Assembly: GCA_023394615.1 (NCBI GenBank)
Contig: JAEXAI010000016.1
Span: 310,001-374,000 of the forward strand
DNA: 64,000 nucleotides
Reading direction: 5' to 3'
Source: Actinomycetes bacterium
Lineage (GTDB): Bacteria > Actinomycetota > Coriobacteriia > Coriobacteriales > Eggerthellaceae
Numbering within the stretch: position 1 is the stretch's first letter; every line of letters begins with the position of its first letter. Shown one piece after another: positions 61,641 to 64,000 of the stretch. Both the position numbers and the translations under genes were made by a program. The notes under the pieces were generated by a model. It was not told the DNA's origin and made no database searches. It saw only the letters and a list, made by a program, of their open reading frames with translations.

Positions 61641-61727
61641 ATGAAGAAAATTGCTGGAATGATTGTTAAGGTTCTAGTTGTTATTGTTGTGCTTTACTGC
61701 CTAATCAACGTCGTTTTTCTCTCATGA
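61641..61727 (+). CDS. Micropeptide, 28-aa single membrane helix
   Basis: ATG with AAGGTG 6 nt upstream; reads MKKIAGMIVKVLVVIVVLYC then LINVVFLS. It is a basic start and one hydrophobic helix, the look of a small membrane peptide (toxin-like or subunit-like). 20 bp after DUF4230 in the same operon. Confidence 0.5.
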   Translation: MKKIAGMIVKVLVVIVVLYCLINVVFLS

Positions 61728-61769
61728 AGATAGCGCCCATTGCTTAAAGGATTAATTTGCATAAAGCTA

Positions 61770-61800
61770 TTGACTTGTACGTAACGTGCAGGTTTATGCT
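61770..61800 (+). promoter_or_regulatory. MerR-type promoter with 19-bp spacer and operator
   Basis: TTGACT (61770-61775), 19-bp spacer, TATGCT (61795-61800). The spacer contains TGTACGT-A-ACGTGCA (61776-61790), an inverted repeat with 6 of 7 pairs. An over-long spacer holding a dyad is the hallmark of promoters activated by MerR proteins through DNA untwisting. The MerR gene follows directly, so autoregulation is likely. Confidence 0.75.
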
Positions 61801-61822
61801 TCAAGAATAGGAGGCGATGCGT

Positions 61823-62587
61823 TTGAAAAAATTAAGCGAAGTTAGCAAATTGACAGGCATTACCAGACGCGCCCTACAGGGATATGAGGCAATGGGCCTT
61901 TTGCCGCCAACGTCGAAGACCAAAGCGGGTTACTGGCTATACGACGATGAAGCTATTCAAAAGCTGCTTATTATTAAGGTCTTTACCGAAGGCGGTTACA
62001 GCAGAGAAGAAGTAAAGACATTTTTCGAATCATCGTCAAGCGACACGCTTCAGGAATGTAACAACTTAATCAATTCATTAAACGCCAAAAAGCGTGAGAT
62101 TGAGGGAATGATTAGAACAGTTCGATTTTTCAAAATTGAACGCAGGCTATCCAATCAGGCACAAAACGTTTTGGCCACAGTTGATCCGGCGCGTACCTAT
62201 CGAGATCAGAGCTTTTCAAACTATCTTGAAGTGCTTTCAAATCGAATGTCGATGCTCCCAGGCGAGGTCGATGCAATCGATCTTGAGATGTATCTACTTT
62301 TTTGGTACAGCCTAGTTGTTGTAGGACTTCTAAGTAAGTCTGGGGAGAAGAAACCCATTAAGGATGCCATTGATGAATCCTATGAAATATTTGTCGTATT
62401 GATGTTTACGATGGATGGCTTCGATGGCTCCATGGACAAGATGACCGAAGACGAAAAAGAGATTCTTTTCCAAGAATTCGTTATGGATTACTTAAAGGAT
62501 GAAGGCATAAAGCAAGCAATGAACGATGCTTGTGGTGGAGACACATCAACAATAATTATGAATATAGTTAGTGAATGGAGAGATTAA
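61823..62587 (+). CDS. MerR-family transcriptional regulator
   Basis: 254 aa from the TTG at 61823 (GGAGG 8 nt upstream; the ATG 6 bp earlier abuts the SD). Winged HTH: KKLSEVSKLTGITRRALQGY and EAMGLLPPTSKTKAGYWLYD; then the dimerisation helix. The large C-terminal part (about 100-254) is helical, with hydrophobic YLLFWYSLVVVGLL and an acidic end; the ligand is unknown. Its own promoter carries a matching operator. Stop overlaps the lipoprotein ATG. Confidence 0.85.
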   Translation: MKKLSEVSKLTGITRRALQGYEAMGLLPPTSKTKAGYWLYDDEAIQKLLIIKVFTEGGYSREEVKTFFESSSSDTLQECNNLINSLNAKKREIEGMIRTVRFFKIERRLSNQAQNVLATVDPARTYRDQSFSNYLEVLSNRMSMLPGEVDAIDLEMYLLFWYSLVVVGLLSKSGEKKPIKDAIDESYEIFVVLMFTMDGFDGSMDKMTEDEKEILFQEFVMDYLKDEGIKQAMNDACGGDTSTIIMNIVSEWRD

Positions 62588-63405
62588 TGAAACGTTTAGG
62601 AATTCTTCTCGTCTCGATATTTATGGTTGGTCTGCTCGCAGCGTGCAGTTCACCAGAACAAAAGGCAGCTCTCGAGTCTTTTGATACCGAGAAAGCTCGC
62701 ATCGAGGCCCAGGTTGCAACTCTTACCGAAGAAATGCAGACAGCTGATGAACTCGCAAAGTCTGAGCAAAAAGCGCTTGATGAGTCATTGCGAGCAACAC
62801 TTAGTGAAGACATAAACGCAACACGCACAATAGCTGATGGAACCGATATTCCGAAAGCAAAAACTAAAGCGGAGGAAATCGATGAGCAAACAGCGGTGCT
62901 TAAAACAATTGACTTAACAGCAGATTTGGACAAACTGAAAGCTTCCGAAAAGGCTTTAAGCGACAGCATGAAACAGTATCAACTGGTTAATCAACCAAGT
63001 GCAGAGTATGTTTCTAAATGCATGCAGCGCATTGGTTATATCGACAACATAGCTATTCTTACCGAAGAGACTGACGACACTAATAACCTTGGTAAGGCAG
63101 GTTGGTATACCGGCAAGGTCGTATTTCATTCCACCAACGTTGAACACACGGGTTATGACAACGGTTACACAACGCTCGAAGCAATAGGAAACCCTGCAGG
63201 TGGCTGCGTGGAAATCTTTGCTTCAGAAGAAGACGCAAATCGCCGAAACGAAGAACTGAAAGGCATGGAGGGAACAGTTCGTAATCCAGGCGCACATCAG
63301 GTTATTGGCACTATCGTGATTCGCGCATCACAGGATCAAAAGACATCTACCATGGAGCAGCAAATTGTTGATATGAAAACCGAGCTTACTAGATTGGATG
63401 CATAG
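62587..63405 (+). CDS. Lipoprotein with coiled-coil region
   Basis: 272 aa. Lipoprotein signal with lipobox LLAAC (Cys20), then a coiled-coil stretch (about 24-130, rich in Ala/Glu/Lys), and a C-terminal domain beginning near PSAEYVSKCMQRIGYIDNIA with a likely extracytoplasmic fold (KVVFHSTNVEHTGYDNGYTT). Family not recognised. Its ATG shares one base with the MerR stop (TAATG), so it is a prime candidate for MerR control. Confidence 0.65.
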   Translation: MKRLGILLVSIFMVGLLAACSSPEQKAALESFDTEKARIEAQVATLTEEMQTADELAKSEQKALDESLRATLSEDINATRTIADGTDIPKAKTKAEEIDEQTAVLKTIDLTADLDKLKASEKALSDSMKQYQLVNQPSAEYVSKCMQRIGYIDNIAILTEETDDTNNLGKAGWYTGKVVFHSTNVEHTGYDNGYTTLEAIGNPAGGCVEIFASEEDANRRNEELKGMEGTVRNPGAHQVIGTIVIRASQDQKTSTMEQQIVDMKTELTRLDA

Positions 63406-63407
63406 TA

Positions 63408-63926
63408 ATGGATGACCCAGAAAGCAAAACTGCACCGAGTCTTATTGCTTCGCTTGGGAAAATACCGAGTAACGTGTGCATTCCCGACGTCGTGAGTTAT
63501 TTTTATATCAAAAGAATCAAGGGATGGATGGAATGCCCAGCTTGTGGTGAGAAGCTTTTCTATGACGCCAACAATGAGACTTGGATCTGCAAGGACTGTG
63601 GTTTTGTTTTACCCGAAGCAGAATTTCTAGATGGTTATGTCTTTTGGTTTTGCGATGAATGTGGGGTGTTCCTAAATAACCAGAAGGGTTTCAAGCCTTC
63701 ACTAGAAAAGTGGACATGCACTAAATGTGGTTCCGTAAATGATATAACCAATGCAAATCTAATGGGCATTTGCCAAGAGTGCGGAGAATTGTTAGTCAAC
63801 CCGAACGGCACTGTTTGTGAGGATTGCGAGCAAGAACGGCTTGAGCGCATGGCCAACCAACTTGAACAAGCTCAAGAAGAAATTAATACAAGAAAGACCA
63901 GCTATAAGAAGTCAAGTAGGTTTTGA
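63408..63926 (+). CDS. Zinc-ribbon protein
   Basis: 172 aa with a row of Cys pairs: CPACGEKL, CKDCGF, CDECGVF, CTKCGS, CQECGEL and CEDCEQ, i.e. about three zinc ribbons between residues 43 and 140, and a charged helical C-terminus. No catalytic motif. It starts 2 bp after the lipoprotein stop, same operon. Could be a nucleic-acid-binding or adaptor protein. Confidence 0.6.
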   Translation: MDDPESKTAPSLIASLGKIPSNVCIPDVVSYFYIKRIKGWMECPACGEKLFYDANNETWICKDCGFVLPEAEFLDGYVFWFCDECGVFLNNQKGFKPSLEKWTCTKCGSVNDITNANLMGICQECGELLVNPNGTVCEDCEQERLERMANQLEQAQEEINTRKTSYKKSSRF

Positions 63927-64000
63927 GACTTTCTGACTAGAACTTTGACAATCAAATATGGGATAAAGGGCGTGTATTAAGGCATGCAAATCGAGCCCCA
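63927..64000. other. Window end, no feature seen
   Basis: 74 bp after the zinc-ribbon gene; no terminator stem or gene start is recognised before the sequence ends. Confidence 0.4.

Larger units (their letters stand above)
43054..64000. mobile_element. Putative integrative mobilizable element inserted at guaA 3' end (right end outside window)
   Basis: Everything after guaA is accessory: repressor, excisionase-like protein and tyrosine integrase at the guaA side, candidate oriT with MobC-like protein, relaxase and accessory at 55.2-57.7 kb, and defence-like and regulatory cargo. There is no conjugation (type IV secretion) gene set, so mobilization by a helper is inferred. No repeat of the guaA end was found in the window, so the right boundary, and whether the 57.8-64 kb part belongs to the same element, are open. 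Confidence 0.6.

Overview
The window looks like a chromosomal segment of a Gram-positive anaerobe of moderate GC, most likely a coriobacterium (Eggerthellales-like actinomycete). The pointers are a large homodimeric pyruvate:ferredoxin oxidoreductase, type Z (zinc) ribosomal protein S14, adenylate kinase with a zinc LID, a sortase-anchored surface protein, and frequent GTG/TTG starts behind strong Shine-Dalgarno (SD) sites. The taxonomic call is inference. No rRNA, tRNA or CRISPR array was found.

Bases 1-43053 are core chromosome. They start with a 5'-truncated class Ic aminotransferase, nifJ, and a polytopic membrane protein. The ribosomal superoperon follows on the minus strand. In transcription order it runs rpsL-rpsG-fusA-rpsJ-rplC-rplD-rplW, then rplB-rpsS-rplV-rpsC-rplP-rpmC-rpsQ-rplN-rplX-rplE-rpsZ-rpsH-rplF-rplR-rpsE-rpmD-rplO-secY-adk. 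The S10 part is split between rplW and rplB by about 4.2 kb holding a surface protein and an MGDG-synthase-like glycosyltransferase. tuf is absent between fusA and rpsJ. The rplB half has its own sigma70-type promoter. A 26-bp element (24/26 identical) lies in front of both rplB and rpsL. Next come a transglutaminase-like protein, an SRAP (YedK-type) protein, modABC, a small PQ-loop protein, a universal stress protein, a CBS-type manganese pyrophosphatase, pcrA, chorismate mutase-DAHP synthase, a cell-envelope group (GT2-GtrA, phosphodiester glycosidase-like, uppP) and guaA.

From the 3' end of guaA to the window edge (about 43.1-64 kb) the content is accessory and fits an integrative mobilizable element. 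A regulatory switch and tyrosine integrase sit next to guaA, and a candidate oriT with MobC-like, MobP-type relaxase and accessory genes sits at 55.2-57.7 kb. Between them lies a defence-like block: a zinc-finger-array nuclease, a YraN-like protein, and a four-gene minus-strand cluster (C5 cytosine methyltransferase, unknown candidate restriction protein, PHP-ATPase fusion, small partner).

The right part (57.8-63.9 kb) looks AT-richer. It holds an XRE-like regulator with a cysteine cluster, a coiled-coil protein, and a NERD-DUF4230 operon with two micropeptides. A MerR regulator with a textbook 19-bp-spacer promoter is followed by a lipoprotein and a zinc-ribbon protein. The right end of the element was not found in the window.
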